A stretch of DNA of 64,000 nucleotides. Source: Thalassobius vesicularis (lineage in GTDB: Bacteria; Pseudomonadota; Alphaproteobacteria; Rhodobacterales; Rhodobacteraceae). Shown here piece by piece: positions 16,864-26,700 of this stretch. The position numbers and the translations under genes are program-made. Position 1 is the stretch's first letter, and each line of letters begins with the position of its first letter. The notes below the pieces were generated by a model that searched no databases, was not told the origin of the DNA, and saw only the letters and a list, made by a program, of their open reading frames with translations. The DNA lies in contig NZ_SSMD01000007.1 of NCBI RefSeq assembly GCF_004799325.1, positions 62,001 through 126,000 of the forward strand. Reading direction: 5' to 3'.

Positions 16864-16880
16864 TCGCGTATCAACCGGGC

Positions 16881-17003
16881 AGGGGGCTGTCTGCCCCCTC
16901 GGCCTGCGGCCTCACCCCCGAGGATATTTGCAAAAAGAAGAAGAGAAGCCGTTAACCTTAACGCGCCGCTTTTTGGCTTCTTTCTGATGAAAATACTCAA
17001 ATG
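16881..17003 (+). repeat. Composite intergenic repeat, copy 2 (most complete)
   Basis: In order: hairpin AGGGGGC/GCCCCCT (16881-16899), hairpin GGCC-TGC-GGCC (16901-16911), module A core CCCCCGAGGATATTTGCAAA (from 16915) running into AAGAAGAAG, then module B reversed (GGCTTCTTTCTGATG then AAAATACTCAAATG, to 17003). Modules A and B carry complementary AAGAAG/CTTCTT and ATATTT/AAATA parts, so the unit can fold back on itself. It lies between the convergent CoA-binding and Dabb genes. Confidence 0.8.
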
Positions 17004-17028
17004 CCGACGCATCCAGACGCGCCGCGGA

Positions 17029-17316
17029 TCAGCATAGGAAATCGGCGGCCACGCGCTGGTCCCGCAAGGGGCGGACGATCTGGATGGATTGCTCATAAAG
17101 CGGATGCGCCTTGAACGCCGCCAGCGCGGCCTCATCGGGGAACTCGCCATAGACGATCAGGTCGACGCGGGGGCCGGGGATCGGGTCGGTGTTCAGGTTG
17201 CGTCCGACCTCGAAATGCGAGGAATACGGGATGCCCGCCAGCAGCATCAGCCCATCGCGGGCGCGCTCGGTGTCCTCGGGGCGTTTGACCGAGAAAAAGA
17301 CCACGTGGCGGATCAT
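17029..17316 (-). CDS. Dabb (stress-responsive A/B barrel) domain protein
   Basis: 95 aa. [12 protein letters not shown] at the N-terminus, [20 protein letters not shown] and the HPLYEQ segment are typical of the Dabb fold, a dimeric ferredoxin-like barrel. Biochemical role is unknown. The ATG overlaps the stop of hisE (ATGA), so it is the last gene of the hisF-hisE transcription unit. Confidence 0.88.
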   Translation of the reverse strand: MIRHVVFFSVKRPEDTERARDGLMLLAGIPYSSHFEVGRNLNTDPIPGPRVDLIVYGEFPDEAALAAFKAHPLYEQSIQIVRPLRDQRVAADFLC

Positions 17317-17621
17317 TTGCGGGCGGCTTTTTCCGCGATGCCCGAGGTGCCTTGTCGGCGCGCCAGCTCCGCCATCACGTCCGACAGGGCTACGCCACGC
17401 GATTGCAGCATGACCAGCAGGTGGAACAGTACGTCAGCCGCTTCGGAGGTGAGGCGGGCCTTGTCGTTCTTCACCGCTTCGATGATGGCCTCGACGGCCT
17501 CTTCACCGAATTTTTCGGCGCATTTTTCCGGGCCTTTGGCCAGCAGTTTGGCTGTCCAGCTGCTTTCGGGGTCGGCTTTGGCGCGTTCGGCGATGACCGC
17601 CGCCAGATCGTCGAGTGTCAT
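17313..17621 (-). CDS. hisE: Phosphoribosyl-ATP pyrophosphatase
   Basis: 102 aa, standalone HisE (not fused to HisI). It hydrolyses PR-ATP to PR-AMP, the second step of histidine synthesis. The all-alpha MazG-like motif [19 protein letters not shown] carries the EE residues for Mg2+, followed by [14 protein letters not shown]. Its ATG overlaps the hisF stop codon (ATGA), showing translational coupling. Confidence 0.95.
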   Translation of the reverse strand: MTLDDLAAVIAERAKADPESSWTAKLLAKGPEKCAEKFGEEAVEAIIEAVKNDKARLTSEAADVLFHLLVMLQSRGVALSDVMAELARRQGTSGIAEKAARK

Positions 17622-18379
17622 TCGATCCTCATCGGGATGCCCGCGGCAGCCATGTGTTCCTTGGCTTCGCGGATGGTGTAAATGCCGAAGTGAAAGATCG
17701 AGGCGGCCAGAACGGCGCTGGCGCCGCCTTCGGTCACGCCTTCGACCAGGTGATCTAGGTTGCCCACGCCGCCCGAGGCGATGACGGGGATGTCGACCGC
17801 GTCGCTGATCGCGCGGGTCAGCGGCAGGTTGAAGCCCGCGCGGGTGCCGTCGCGGTCCATCGAGGTCAGCAGGATTTCCCCGGCGCCCTTGGCGGCGACG
17901 GTGCGGGCGAATTCCACGGCGTCGATGCCGGTGGATTTGCGGCCGCCATGGGTGAAAATCTCCCACTTGCCGGGCGAGACGGTTTTCGCGTCGATCGCCA
18001 CGACGATGCACTGGCTGCCGAACTGGTCGGCGGCCTCGGCCACCACGTCCGGGTTGGCCACGGCGGCCGAGTTGAACGACACTTTGTCGGCCCCCGCCAG
18101 CAGCAGGTTGCGCACGTCCTGCGCGGTGCGGACGCCGCCGCCTACGGTCAGGGGGACGTAGCATTGCTCGGCCGTGCGGCTGACCACGTCGAACATGGTG
18201 CCGCGGTTTTCATGGGTGGCGTGGATGTCGAGAAAGCAGATCTCGTCCGCGCCAGCGGCGTCATAGGCCTTTGCGGATTCGACGGGGTCGCCGGCGTCGA
18301 TCAGGTCGACGAAGTTCACGCCCTTCACCACGCGGCCGTCAGCCACGTCCAGGCAGGGGATGATGCGGGTTTTCAGCAT
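17618..18379 (-). CDS. hisF: Imidazole glycerol phosphate synthase cyclase subunit
   Basis: 253 aa (beta/alpha)8 barrel. [19 protein letters not shown] holds the catalytic Asp near position 11 and VVAIDAK the second catalytic Asp near 130. [18 protein letters not shown] is the C-terminal phosphate-binding loop. It forms the heterodimer with HisH (20310-20948) that makes IGP and AICAR. The ATG at 18379 is chosen over an in-frame extension to 18436 on family length. Confidence 0.97.
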   Translation of the reverse strand: MLKTRIIPCLDVADGRVVKGVNFVDLIDAGDPVESAKAYDAAGADEICFLDIHATHENRGTMFDVVSRTAEQCYVPLTVGGGVRTAQDVRNLLLAGADKVSFNSAAVANPDVVAEAADQFGSQCIVVAIDAKTVSPGKWEIFTHGGRKSTGIDAVEFARTVAAKGAGEILLTSMDRDGTRAGFNLPLTRAISDAVDIPVIASGGVGNLDHLVEGVTEGGASAVLAASIFHFGIYTIREAKEHMAAAGIPMRIE

Positions 18380-18442
18380 GGTGGGGCCTTCTGCGATGGT
18401 GCCGCCTCTATGCCAAGAAAGCCGGGCGGCGTCCATGCCCGA

Positions 18443-18790
18443 TCAGGGGGTTTGGCGCGGCTTCGGGGCCAGCCATTCGATCACGAAGGCTAGGATCGCC
18501 AGGGGCAGGCCCGCGAGGATGTAGATTTTGGCCAGGGCCAGGATTGCGGGCTGTGCCGTGTTGAACAGGTTGGTGAGGGACGCGCCGCCGGTGCAGTTCG
18601 CGTAGCTGTCGTAGATCGTGCCGTCGCAGGCCAGCATCGGAAGGATGGTCAGGGTGGCGCAGACCACTGCGGCCAAGCCGCCCCAGCGCAGCAATCCGCG
18701 TGCCAAAGGAGCGCGCATATTCGGTGCGTGCAGCACGGCGACGATGGCGGGCATGCCGAAGAAAAAGGCCAGCAGGATGTCGTTCAGCAT
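18443..18790 (-). CDS. Small integral membrane protein, hypothetical
   Basis: 115 aa with three predicted transmembrane segments (ILLAFFFGMPAIVAVLHA, GGLAAVVCATLTILPML, and LAGLPLAILAFVIEWLA) and a central extracytoplasmic loop with two cysteines (LACDGTIY and ANCTGG). No family recognised. It lies between hisA and hisF on the same strand, with a repeat copy separating it from hisA. Confidence 0.65.
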   Translation of the reverse strand: MLNDILLAFFFGMPAIVAVLHAPNMRAPLARGLLRWGGLAAVVCATLTILPMLACDGTIYDSYANCTGGASLTNLFNTAQPAILALAKIYILAGLPLAILAFVIEWLAPKPRQTP

Positions 18791-18870
18791 GGACGCCTCC
18801 GGTTTGCGCAGGGGCAGTATGGGCGGCAGTGGGTCAAAGTCAAACCCGGTTGCGCCTCGCAGGCAGGAAG

Positions 18871-18922
18871 GGCCGGGGGGGCAGCCCCCCGGACCCCCCG
18901 GGATATTTGGAAAAAGAAGAAG
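18871..18922 (+). repeat. Intergenic repeat module A, copy 3
   Basis: A G/C hairpin (GGGGGGC-A-GCCCCCC) followed by GGACCCCCCGGGATATTTGG and AAAAAGAAGAAG. It touches the hisA stop codon and lacks module B. Confidence 0.75.
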
Positions 18923-18923
18923 A

Positions 18924-19646
18924 TCAGGCCTTGAGCAGGTCCAGCGCCTGTTTCAGGTCGATCGCGCCATCGTAGAGCGCGCGGCCCGAGATGGCGCCGT
19001 TGAGCGGGGCGCCGCAGGACTTCAGGGCGTGCAGGTCATCGAGCGAGGAGACGCCACCCGAGGCGATCACCGGGATTGACACGGCGTTGGCCAGTGCGGC
19101 GGTTTCGGCCACGTTCGGGCCTTGCATTGCGCCGTCGCGGTTGATGTCGGTGTAGATGATGGCCGCGACGCCGGCGTCCTCGAATGACTTGGCCAGGTCG
19201 GTGGCGGTGACGTTGGTTTCCTCGGCCCAGCCCTTGGTGGCGACCATGCCGTTACGGGCGTCGATCCCTACGGCGACATGGCCGGGGAAGGCGCGGCAGG
19301 CTTCGCGCACCAGATCGGGGTTTTCCACGGCGACGGTGCCCAGGATGACGCGCTGCAGCCCCTTCGATAGCCAGCGTTCAATCGTGGCCATGTCGCGGAT
19401 GCCGCCGCCCAGCTGTGCGGGCACCTTGGTCTGGGCCAGGATTTCCTCGACCGGTTTGGCGTTGACCGGCTCGCCCGCGAAGGCGCCGTTCAGGTCGACC
19501 AGGTGCAGCCATTCGCAGCCCGCCTTGACGAACTCCATCGCCTGCGCGGCGGGGTTTTCGTTGAAGACCGTGGCCTTGCCCATGTCGCCCTTGTACAGGC
19601 GCACGGCGTTGCCATCCTTCAGGTCGATCGCGGGGTAGAGGATCAT
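18924..19646 (-). CDS. hisA: 1-(5-phosphoribosyl)-5-[(5-phosphoribosylamino)methylideneamino]imidazole-4-carboxamide isomerase
   Basis: 240-aa TIM barrel. [20 protein letters not shown] carries the catalytic Asp near position 8, and [15 protein letters not shown] the second catalytic Asp. It isomerises ProFAR to PRFAR, the substrate of HisF/HisH. The ATG at 19646 fits the family start MILYPAIDL; an upstream in-frame Met (19688) is not preferred. Confidence 0.97.
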   Translation of the reverse strand: MILYPAIDLKDGNAVRLYKGDMGKATVFNENPAAQAMEFVKAGCEWLHLVDLNGAFAGEPVNAKPVEEILAQTKVPAQLGGGIRDMATIERWLSKGLQRVILGTVAVENPDLVREACRAFPGHVAVGIDARNGMVATKGWAEETNVTATDLAKSFEDAGVAAIIYTDINRDGAMQGPNVAETAALANAVSIPVIASGGVSSLDDLHALKSCGAPLNGAISGRALYDGAIDLKQALDLLKA

Positions 19647-19790
19647 CGGTCGGGCCTTTCCGTATCTGTGCTCGCCGCCCTTTTGCATGATGGGCGGGGA
19701 ATTGCAACTTTCGCCCTGTTTCCCTCAGGTCGGACTTGAACGGAATCGCCTGCCCGGCGCAGGATCGTTCCAAACACTGGGAGGATTCCA

Positions 19791-20174
19791 ATGAAAATTC
19801 TTGCTCTGGCCGCTGTGGCCGCACTCTCCATGGCCTCTGTCGCGATGGCCGACCCGGTCAAGGGCGTCTGGAAGACACAGGTCGATGACGGCGCCTATGC
19901 CTATGTCAACATCGCGCCCTGCGGGGCCAAGATTTGCGGTGTGATCAGCCGCACCTTCAACTCGGGCGGGGAATACAAGTCGCCCAATATCGGCAAACAG
20001 CTGGTCTGGGATATGGAGCCGTCGGGCGGCAAGGCCTATCGCAACGGCAAGATCTGGCAGCCGTCGACCGACAAGATCTACAGCTCCAAGATGGACCTGG
20101 ACGGCGACACGCTGTTCGTAAAGGGCTGTATCGGCCCGTTCTGCAAAAAGCAGACCTGGAACCGCGTCAAGTAA
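19791..20174 (+). CDS. DUF2147 family secreted protein
   Basis: 127 aa with a signal peptide (MKILALAAVAALSMASVAMA). The mature part, beginning DPVKGVWKTQVDDGAYAYVN and containing two Cys pairs (APCGAKICG and GCIGPFCKK), matches the DUF2147 pattern of small periplasmic beta-rich proteins. Function unknown. It is the only plus-strand gene inside the histidine block. GGGAGGA precedes the ATG. Confidence 0.88.
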   Translation: MKILALAAVAALSMASVAMADPVKGVWKTQVDDGAYAYVNIAPCGAKICGVISRTFNSGGEYKSPNIGKQLVWDMEPSGGKAYRNGKIWQPSTDKIYSSKMDLDGDTLFVKGCIGPFCKKQTWNRVK

Positions 20175-20242
20175 CGCGCGCCTGATCTCAAAGCCTCGGG
20201 GCGCATCAGCACCCCGGGGCCCGAATCGCGCGCCGCGCTTTC

Positions 20243-20303
20243 CTTCTTCTTTTTCCAAATATCCCGGGGGAGTCGCCCGCAGGGCGGCGGGGGCAGCGCC
20301 CCC
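20243..20303 (-). repeat. Intergenic repeat module A, copy 4
   Basis: Read on the minus strand: GGGGGCGCTGCCCCC hairpin, CGCCGCCCTGCGGGCG hairpin, then CCCCCGGGATATTTGGAAAA and AGAAGAAG. The same order of parts as in copies 1 and 2. It lies between the convergent DUF2147 gene and hisH; module B is absent. Confidence 0.75.
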
Positions 20304-20309
20304 AACCCG

Positions 20310-20948
20310 TTATGGCTTCCAGCGCAGGAAGTTGGCGATCAGGTGCAACCCGGTCTTCTGGCTTTTCTCGGGGTGGAACTGCATCCCCAGCAGGTTGTCG
20401 CGCCCGACCATCGCCGTGATGTCGCCCGCGTAATCCACATGCGCCAGCCGGTGCGCCGGATCGGCCACCCGGAAATGGTACGAGTGCACGAAATAAGCGT
20501 GCTGGCCGCTTTCGATCCCGTCGAATACCGGGTGCGCGTGGTCGATCACCAGATCGTTCCAGCCCATATGCGGCACCTTCAGATGCGCGTCCGCCGGGGT
20601 GATCTTGGCCACTTCGCCGCCGATCCAGTCGAAACCGGGGGTCTCCTGGTACTCCAACCCGCGCGAGGCCATCATCTGCATGCCGATGCAGATGCCCAGG
20701 AACGGGTTGCCCTGACGGATCACCACCTCTTCCATCGCCTCGTACACGCCGCGATGGTCGAACAGCGCCTCGCGGCAGGCCGGGAATGCCCCGTCGCCGG
20801 GCAGCACGATACGGTCCGCGCGGCGGATCGCCTCGGGGTCCGAGGTCACGATGACCTCGCCCGCGCCGACCTCGCCCGCCATGCGCTGGAACGCTTTCTC
20901 GGCCGAGTGCAGGTTGCCCGATTCATAATCGACAATAACAGTGGTCAT
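20310..20948 (-). CDS. hisH: Imidazole glycerol phosphate synthase glutaminase subunit
   Basis: 212 aa class I glutamine amidotransferase. The nucleophile elbow FLGICIGMQMM carries the catalytic Cys; HPEKSQKTG near the C-terminus holds the catalytic His and Glu. The start MTTVIVDYESGNLHS is standard. It delivers ammonia to HisF. It lies 34 bp after hisB on the same strand. Confidence 0.97.
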   Translation of the reverse strand: MTTVIVDYESGNLHSAEKAFQRMAGEVGAGEVIVTSDPEAIRRADRIVLPGDGAFPACREALFDHRGVYEAMEEVVIRQGNPFLGICIGMQMMASRGLEYQETPGFDWIGGEVAKITPADAHLKVPHMGWNDLVIDHAHPVFDGIESGQHAYFVHSYHFRVADPAHRLAHVDYAGDITAMVGRDNLLGMQFHPEKSQKTGLHLIANFLRWKP

Positions 20949-20982
20949 CTTGCCTGTTCCTGTTTGCTCCGGCGCCGCCGGA

Positions 20983-21570
20983 TTACAGCGCGCCCTTGGT
21001 CGAGGGGATCGCATCCGCCTTGCGCGGGTCGGTTTCGACCGCCTCGCGCAGCGCACGTGCCACGGCCTTGAAGGCCGCCTCGGCGACGTGGTGGGCGTTG
21101 AAGCCGTGCAGCTGATCGACGTGCAGGGTGATGCCGCCGTGGGTGCTCAGCGCCTGGAAAAACTCGCGCACCAGCTCGGTGTCGAAGGTACCGATCTTGG
21201 GCGCCTTGAACTCGACATTCCACACCAGGTAGGGCCGGCCCGACAGGTCCAGCGCGCACCGCACCTGCGCATCGTCCATCGGCAGGTGGCATTCGCCGTA
21301 GCGCCGGATGCCCTTCTTGTCGCCCAGGGCCTGCGCCAGCGCCTGACCCAGCGCGATGCCGGTATCTTCGACCGTGTGGTGGTCGTCGATGTGGTAATCG
21401 CCCTTCGCCCGGATCTCGAAATCGATCAGCGAGTGCCGCGCCAACTGGTCCAGCATGTGATCGAAAAAGCCCACGCCGGTCTGGTTGTCATAGGTCCCGG
21501 TGCCGTCCAGGTTCACCTTCACCGTGATCTCGGTCTCTGCCGTCTTGCGGCTGATCAAAGCTGTGCGCAT
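20983..21570 (-). CDS. hisB: Imidazoleglycerol-phosphate dehydratase
   Basis: 195 aa, the monofunctional form (no phosphatase domain). The duplicated metal-binding motifs [12 protein letters not shown] and [15 protein letters not shown] are both intact, with [13 protein letters not shown] near residue 36. It dehydrates IGP to imidazole acetol phosphate. It is the first gene of the minus-strand hisB-hisH block. Confidence 0.97.
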   Translation of the reverse strand: MRTALISRKTAETEITVKVNLDGTGTYDNQTGVGFFDHMLDQLARHSLIDFEIRAKGDYHIDDHHTVEDTGIALGQALAQALGDKKGIRRYGECHLPMDDAQVRCALDLSGRPYLVWNVEFKAPKIGTFDTELVREFFQALSTHGGITLHVDQLHGFNAHHVAEAAFKAVARALREAVETDPRKADAIPSTKGAL

Positions 21571-21696
21571 GTCGCTCTCCGATAGGGTTCGCGCGCCTTA
21601 TAGGCCGCGCCCGCGTCATTGTCCAAGCCTGATGCGCCTTGCGCGCCCCGACCGCCTGTGACAGCTTGGCCGCAACCAAGGAATACGAGGCCCCCC

Positions 21697-21936
21697 ATGA
21701 CCACCTGCGTTTTCGTCCAGATCCGTTGCAAACCCGGCACCACCTATCGCGTGGCCGAGGACATCACCCTGCGCGAAATCCATTCCGAGCTGTATTCGAC
21801 CTCGGGCGATTACGATCTGCTGATGAAACTCTACATCCCCAGCGATCAGGACGTGGGCAAGTTCATCAACGACCATCTGCTGGATATTCCGGGGATTGAA
21901 CGCTCGCTGACCACGCTGACCTTCAAGGCGTTCTGA
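21697..21936 (+). CDS. Stand-alone RAM (Lrp effector-binding) domain protein
   Basis: 79 aa. TTCVFVQIRCKPGTTYRVAE, HSELYSTSGDYDLLMKLYIP and IPGIERSLTTLTF correspond to a complete RAM domain with no helix-turn-helix. Such single-domain relatives of Lrp/AsnC form oligomers and bind small ligands but cannot bind DNA alone. The stop codon is 17 bp before the MFS gene, so they are likely co-transcribed and the RAM protein may sense the transported compound. Confidence 0.82.
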   Translation: MTTCVFVQIRCKPGTTYRVAEDITLREIHSELYSTSGDYDLLMKLYIPSDQDVGKFINDHLLDIPGIERSLTTLTFKAF

Positions 21937-21953
21937 TCCAATCGGAGGCCAAT

Positions 21954-23159
21954 ATGGCCAGCCCCGCCGACCCGTCCCGCAGCCTGTGGCGCAAATTGCC
22001 GCCGGGGATCTGGGCGCTGGGTCTGGTGTCCATGCTGATGGACATCTCCTCGGAAATGATCCACGCGCTGCTGCCGGTCTATCTGACGGTCGGGCTGGGG
22101 GCGTCCACCCTTGCCGTCGGCGTGATCGAGGGCATCGCCGAGGCCACTGCCGCCATCACCAAGGTGTTCTCGGGCGCGCTGTCCGACCGGCTGGGACAGC
22201 GTAAACGGCTGGCCGCACTTGGCTACGGTCTGGCTGCGCTGACCAAACCCGTCTTCCCGCTGGCCCCCACGATTGGCTGGCTGGTCGGCGCGCGGTTTAT
22301 CGACCGCGTGGGCAAGGGCATCCGCGGCGCCCCCCGTGACGCGCTGATCGCCGACATCACCCCGCCGGACATGCGCGGCGCCGCCTTCGGCTTGCGCCAG
22401 TCGCTGGACACGTTCGGTGCCTTCCTCGGCCCGCTGCTGGCCATCGCGCTGATGTGGCTGTTTGCCGACAATTTCCGCCATGTGTTCTGGGTCGCCACCA
22501 TCCCCGCCTTTGCCGCTTTGGCGCTGATCCTGTTCGCCGTGCACGAGCCCGTGCAGCCCGCCCGCCGCGCCGTCCGCAACCCGCTCAGCCGGGCCGAGCT
22601 GGCGCAGCTGGGCGCGCTCTACTGGGGCCTGGTCGCCACCGCTGCCCTGATGTCGCTGGCCCGCTTCAGCGAGGCATTCCTGATCCTGCGCGCCCAAAGC
22701 GGCGGCCTGCCGGTGATGTGGGTGCCGCTGGTGCTTGTGGCGATGAACTTGGTCTACGCGCTCAGCGCCTACCCGATGGGGGTGCTGTCAGACCGGCTCA
22801 GCCGTGCCGCGATTCTGGGCGCGGGCATGGCCCTGCTGATCGCCGCCGACCTGGCGCTGGCGCTGATCCCCGGCCTGGCCGGGGCCGGGCTGGGCGTCGC
22901 GCTGTGGGGGCTGCACATGGGCTTCACGCAGGGGCTGCTGTCGGCCATCGTCGCCGATGCCGTCCCGGCCGAGTTGCGCGGCACTGCCTTTGGCATGATG
23001 AACCTGATCACCGGCCTGGCCCTGCTGGCCGCCAGCGTCATCGCTGGCGCGCTCTGGCAATATATCGGCCCGCAAGGCACCTTTCTGGCCGGCGCAGGCT
23101 TTGCCGCGCTGACCGTGCTTGCCCTGCTGCCGTTGTCGCGCCGCCTTCCGAAACGCTAG
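21954..23159 (+). CDS. MFS transporter
   Basis: 401 aa with about 12 transmembrane segments. GALSDRLGQRKRLAALGYG is the loop 2-3 motif of the major facilitator superfamily, and DRVGKGIRGAPRDALIAD is typical of one efflux-like MFS subgroup. Substrate is not predictable. GGAGG lies 7 nt before the ATG. Its stop codon overlaps the 3' end of the convergent Lrp gene by 4 bp. Confidence 0.85.
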   Translation: MASPADPSRSLWRKLPPGIWALGLVSMLMDISSEMIHALLPVYLTVGLGASTLAVGVIEGIAEATAAITKVFSGALSDRLGQRKRLAALGYGLAALTKPVFPLAPTIGWLVGARFIDRVGKGIRGAPRDALIADITPPDMRGAAFGLRQSLDTFGAFLGPLLAIALMWLFADNFRHVFWVATIPAFAALALILFAVHEPVQPARRAVRNPLSRAELAQLGALYWGLVATAALMSLARFSEAFLILRAQSGGLPVMWVPLVLVAMNLVYALSAYPMGVLSDRLSRAAILGAGMALLIAADLALALIPGLAGAGLGVALWGLHMGFTQGLLSAIVADAVPAELRGTAFGMMNLITGLALLAASVIAGALWQYIGPQGTFLAGAGFAALTVLALLPLSRRLPKR

Positions 23160-23626
23160 AACGCCTCGTCCTTGACCGATTGCATCGACACATGGGTCGA
23201 AGTCGAACCCACGTAGGGCAGGGTCGAGATCACCTCGCCCAGCACCCGCCGATAGCTTTGGATATCCCGTGTGCGGATTTTCAGCAGGTAGTCGAACGAG
23301 CCCGCGATCATGTGGCATTGCTCGATTTCCGGCACCTGCAAGACCGCCTTGTTGAAGGCCGACAGCGCCTTTTCGGTGGTGTCGGTCAGCTTGACCTCGG
23401 CAAAGGCGACATGTTCCAACCCCAGTTTCGCGGCGTTCAGGATGGCGCGGAAGCCCTGGATATAGCCCTCGTCCTGCAGCCGTTTCAGGCGCACCTGGCA
23501 CGGGCTTTTGGACAGGCCGACCTTTTTGGCAAGCTCGGTCACGGCGATGCGGCCGTCGCCCGAAAGCACCTCGAGGATGCGCAGATCGATACGGTCCAGA
23601 TCGTCGTTCAGGTCGGGGTGATGCAT
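23156..23626 (-). CDS. putR: Lrp/AsnC regulator of proline catabolism (PutR-like)
   Basis: 156 aa with an N-terminal helix-turn-helix (IAVTELAKKVGLSKSPCQVR) and a RAM domain. The S-K-S-P-C recognition helix is typical of PutR/BldB-type activators adjacent to putA in alphaproteobacteria, which turn on putA with proline. The ATG at 23626 has AGGA 7 nt upstream; the in-frame ATG at 23641 has a weaker site. The gene is divergent from putA, whose product here lacks its own DNA-binding domain. Confidence 0.9.
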   Translation of the reverse strand: MHHPDLNDDLDRIDLRILEVLSGDGRIAVTELAKKVGLSKSPCQVRLKRLQDEGYIQGFRAILNAAKLGLEHVAFAEVKLTDTTEKALSAFNKAVLQVPEIEQCHMIAGSFDYLLKIRTRDIQSYRRVLGEVISTLPYVGSTSTHVSMQSVKDEAF

Positions 23627-23715
23627 GTCATGGTCCTGCATGTTTCGGAATCTTCGGGCGGATTGCCTGCATTCGGCATCTCTACAGGAAATCTGACTGT
23701 CGCGCATCTGGTATT

Positions 23716-26700
23716 ATGACCCCATCAACAACCGAGCGCGACATGACTGACATGACCCCGATCCGCACCACCGCCCTGACCGATCTGCGCACCCAGATGC
23801 GCGAGGCCCACCACCTGCCCGAAACCGCCCTGCTAGAGGCGCTGCGCCGTGCCCACGCGCCGGACGAGGCGCTGCGCGACGCCGGTTTTGCCCGCGCGGT
23901 CGATCTGGTGAAACGAATCCGCTCGGCTCGCAATCCGGGCCTGATGGAGGTGTTCCTGTCCGAATACGGCCTGTCCACCAAGGAAGGCATCGCGCTGATG
24001 TGTCTGGCCGAGGCGCTGCTGCGCGTGCCTGACCGCGCCACCATCGATGAGTTGATCGAGGACAAGATCGCGCCGTCGGAATGGGGCACCCATTTGGGGC
24101 GCTCGTCCTCCTCGCTGGTGAACGCGTCCACCTGGGCGTTGATGCTGACCGGTAAGGTGTTGAAAGAAGACGAAACTCCGGGTCTGGCCGCCACGCTGCA
24201 CGGCGCGATCAAACGGGTGGGCGAGCCTGTCATCCGCACCGCCGTCGCCCGCGCCATGAAAGAGCTGGGCGCGCAATTCGTGCTGGGGCAGGACATTGAC
24301 GAGGCGATCAAACGTGGCGCCCCGCGCGCGCGTCAGGGCTTCACCTTTTCCTACGACATGCTGGGCGAGGCCGCGCTGACCGCCCGTGACGCCGTCAAGT
24401 ACCACGCCGCCTATCTGGCCGCGATCCGCCGTCTGGCCGCCGAGGCGCGCTCGGACGACATTCGCGACAACCCCGGCATCTCGATCAAGCTGTCGGCCCT
24501 GCATCCGCGCTATGAGGTCGGCCAGCACGCCCGCGTCATGAGCGAGTTGACCGCCGCCACGCTGGCGCTGGCGCTGGCCGCCAAAGAGGCCGGGATGGGC
24601 CTGAACATCGACGCCGAGGAGGCCGACCGCCTGGACCTGTCGCTGGACGTGATCGAATCCGTTCTGGCCGATCCCCGCCTGGCCGGTTGGGACGGCTTCG
24701 GCGTGGTCGTGCAGGCCTACGGCAAGCGCGCACCATACGCCATCGACTGGCTTTACGCCTTGGCCGCCCGTCTGGACCGCAAAATCATGGTCCGTCTGGT
24801 CAAAGGCGCCTATTGGGACACCGAGATCAAGCGCGCTCAGGTGCAGGGTCTGGACGGCTTTCCGGTCTACACCCGCAAGCAGGCGACCGACGTGGCCTAT
24901 CTGTGCTGCGCCACGAAACTGCTGGGCATGACCGACCGCATCTACCCGCAATTCGCCACGCACAACGCCCATACCGTCGCCACGATCCTCGAACTCTCGG
25001 ACGGTCAACCCTTTGAATTCCAACGTCTTCATGGGATGGGAGAAGCGCTGCACGACATCGTGCACGCCGATCAGGGCACCCGCTGCCGGATCTATGCACC
25101 CGTCGGCGCGCATCGCGATCTGCTGGCCTACCTGGTGCGTCGCCTGCTGGAAAACGGCGCGAACTCGTCCTTCGTGAACCAGATCGTGGACACGGATGTG
25201 CCCCCCGCCGTGGTCGTCGCCGACCCGTTCGAGGCGCTGGATGCCGTCACCCATACGGCACCGAAGGGCGTGGTTCCTCCGGCCGCTCTGTACGCGCCGG
25301 AACGGGGCAATGCGCAGGGCTGGGATCTGCATGATCTGACAGACCTCGCCGCGATCGAGGCCGCGCGCACCCCCTTCCAGACCGCGCAATGGCAGGCCGC
25401 GCCGCTGACCGTGACGCCCGCAACCGATGGCCCGGTACGGGTCGTGGTCAACCCCGCCGCTCCCGCCGACACCGTCGGCCAGATCACCGAGGCGACGCCC
25501 GATCACGCCGCCCGCGCGTTGCAGGACGCCACCGTATGGAGCGCGCCCGTGACCGAACGTGCCGCGATCCTGAACGCCGCTGCCGACCTCTACGAGGCGC
25601 ATTTCGGAGAGCTGTTCGCCCTGCTGGCCCGCGAGGCCGGCAAGACCCCGAATGACGCCATTGCCGAGCTGCGCGAAGCGGTTGATTTCCTGCGCTATTA
25701 CGCGGCCCAGGCCCATCATCTGACCAACCAGGCGCGCGGCGTGTTCACCTGCATTTCGCCCTGGAACTTCCCTCTGGCGATCTTCACCGGCCAGATCGCG
25801 GCGGCGCTTGCCTCGGGCAATGGCGTGCTGGCCAAGCCTGCGGAATCCACCAGTCTGATCGCTCATCGCGCCACCCAGCTGCTGCACGAAGCCGGAGTTC
25901 CCTTTGCGGCTCTGCAGCTGTTGCCGGGGCAGGGCGGGGCTCTTGGCCCCGTCCTGACTGGCAGCCCGCAGGTCAATGGCGTCTGTTTCACCGGCTCGAC
26001 CGCCACGGCGCAGCGCATCCAGCGCACGATGGCGACGGGCACGCCGGCCGATGCGGTGCTGATCGCGGAAACCGGCGGGCTGAACGCCATGATCGTCGAT
26101 TCCACCGCGCTGCCCGAACAGGCCGTGCGCGACATCGTGGCCTCGGCCTTCCAGTCGGCGGGGCAGCGGTGCTCGGCCTTGCGGTGTCTCTATGTGCAAG
26201 AGGATATCGCCGACAGCCTGCTGACCATGCTGTACGGCGCGATGGATCAGCTGGTTCTGGGCGATCCGTGGCATCACACCACCGATGTCGGCCCCGTCAT
26301 CGATGCCCGCGCGCAGGCCGATTTCGCTGCCTACATTGCGCAGGCTCGCGAACGTGGCGCCGTGCTGAAAGAGTTGACCGCCCCTGACACCGGCCACTTC
26401 ATCGCGCCGACCGTGATCCGCGTCTCTGGCATCGCCGAGATGGAGCGGGAAATCTTCGGCCCGGTCCTGCATGTCGCCACCTTCAAGGCGCACCAGATCG
26501 ACGCCGTGGTGGATGCCGTCAACGCCACCGGCTACGGGCTGACCTTTGGCCTGCACACCCGCATCGACAGCCGAGTCGAGCAGGTCTCCAGCCGTATCCG
26601 CGTCGGCAACCTTTACGTCAACCGCAACCAGATCGGCGCTATCGTCGGCTCGCAACCCTTTGGTGGAGAAGGGCTTTCTGGCACCGGCCCCAAGGCGGGC

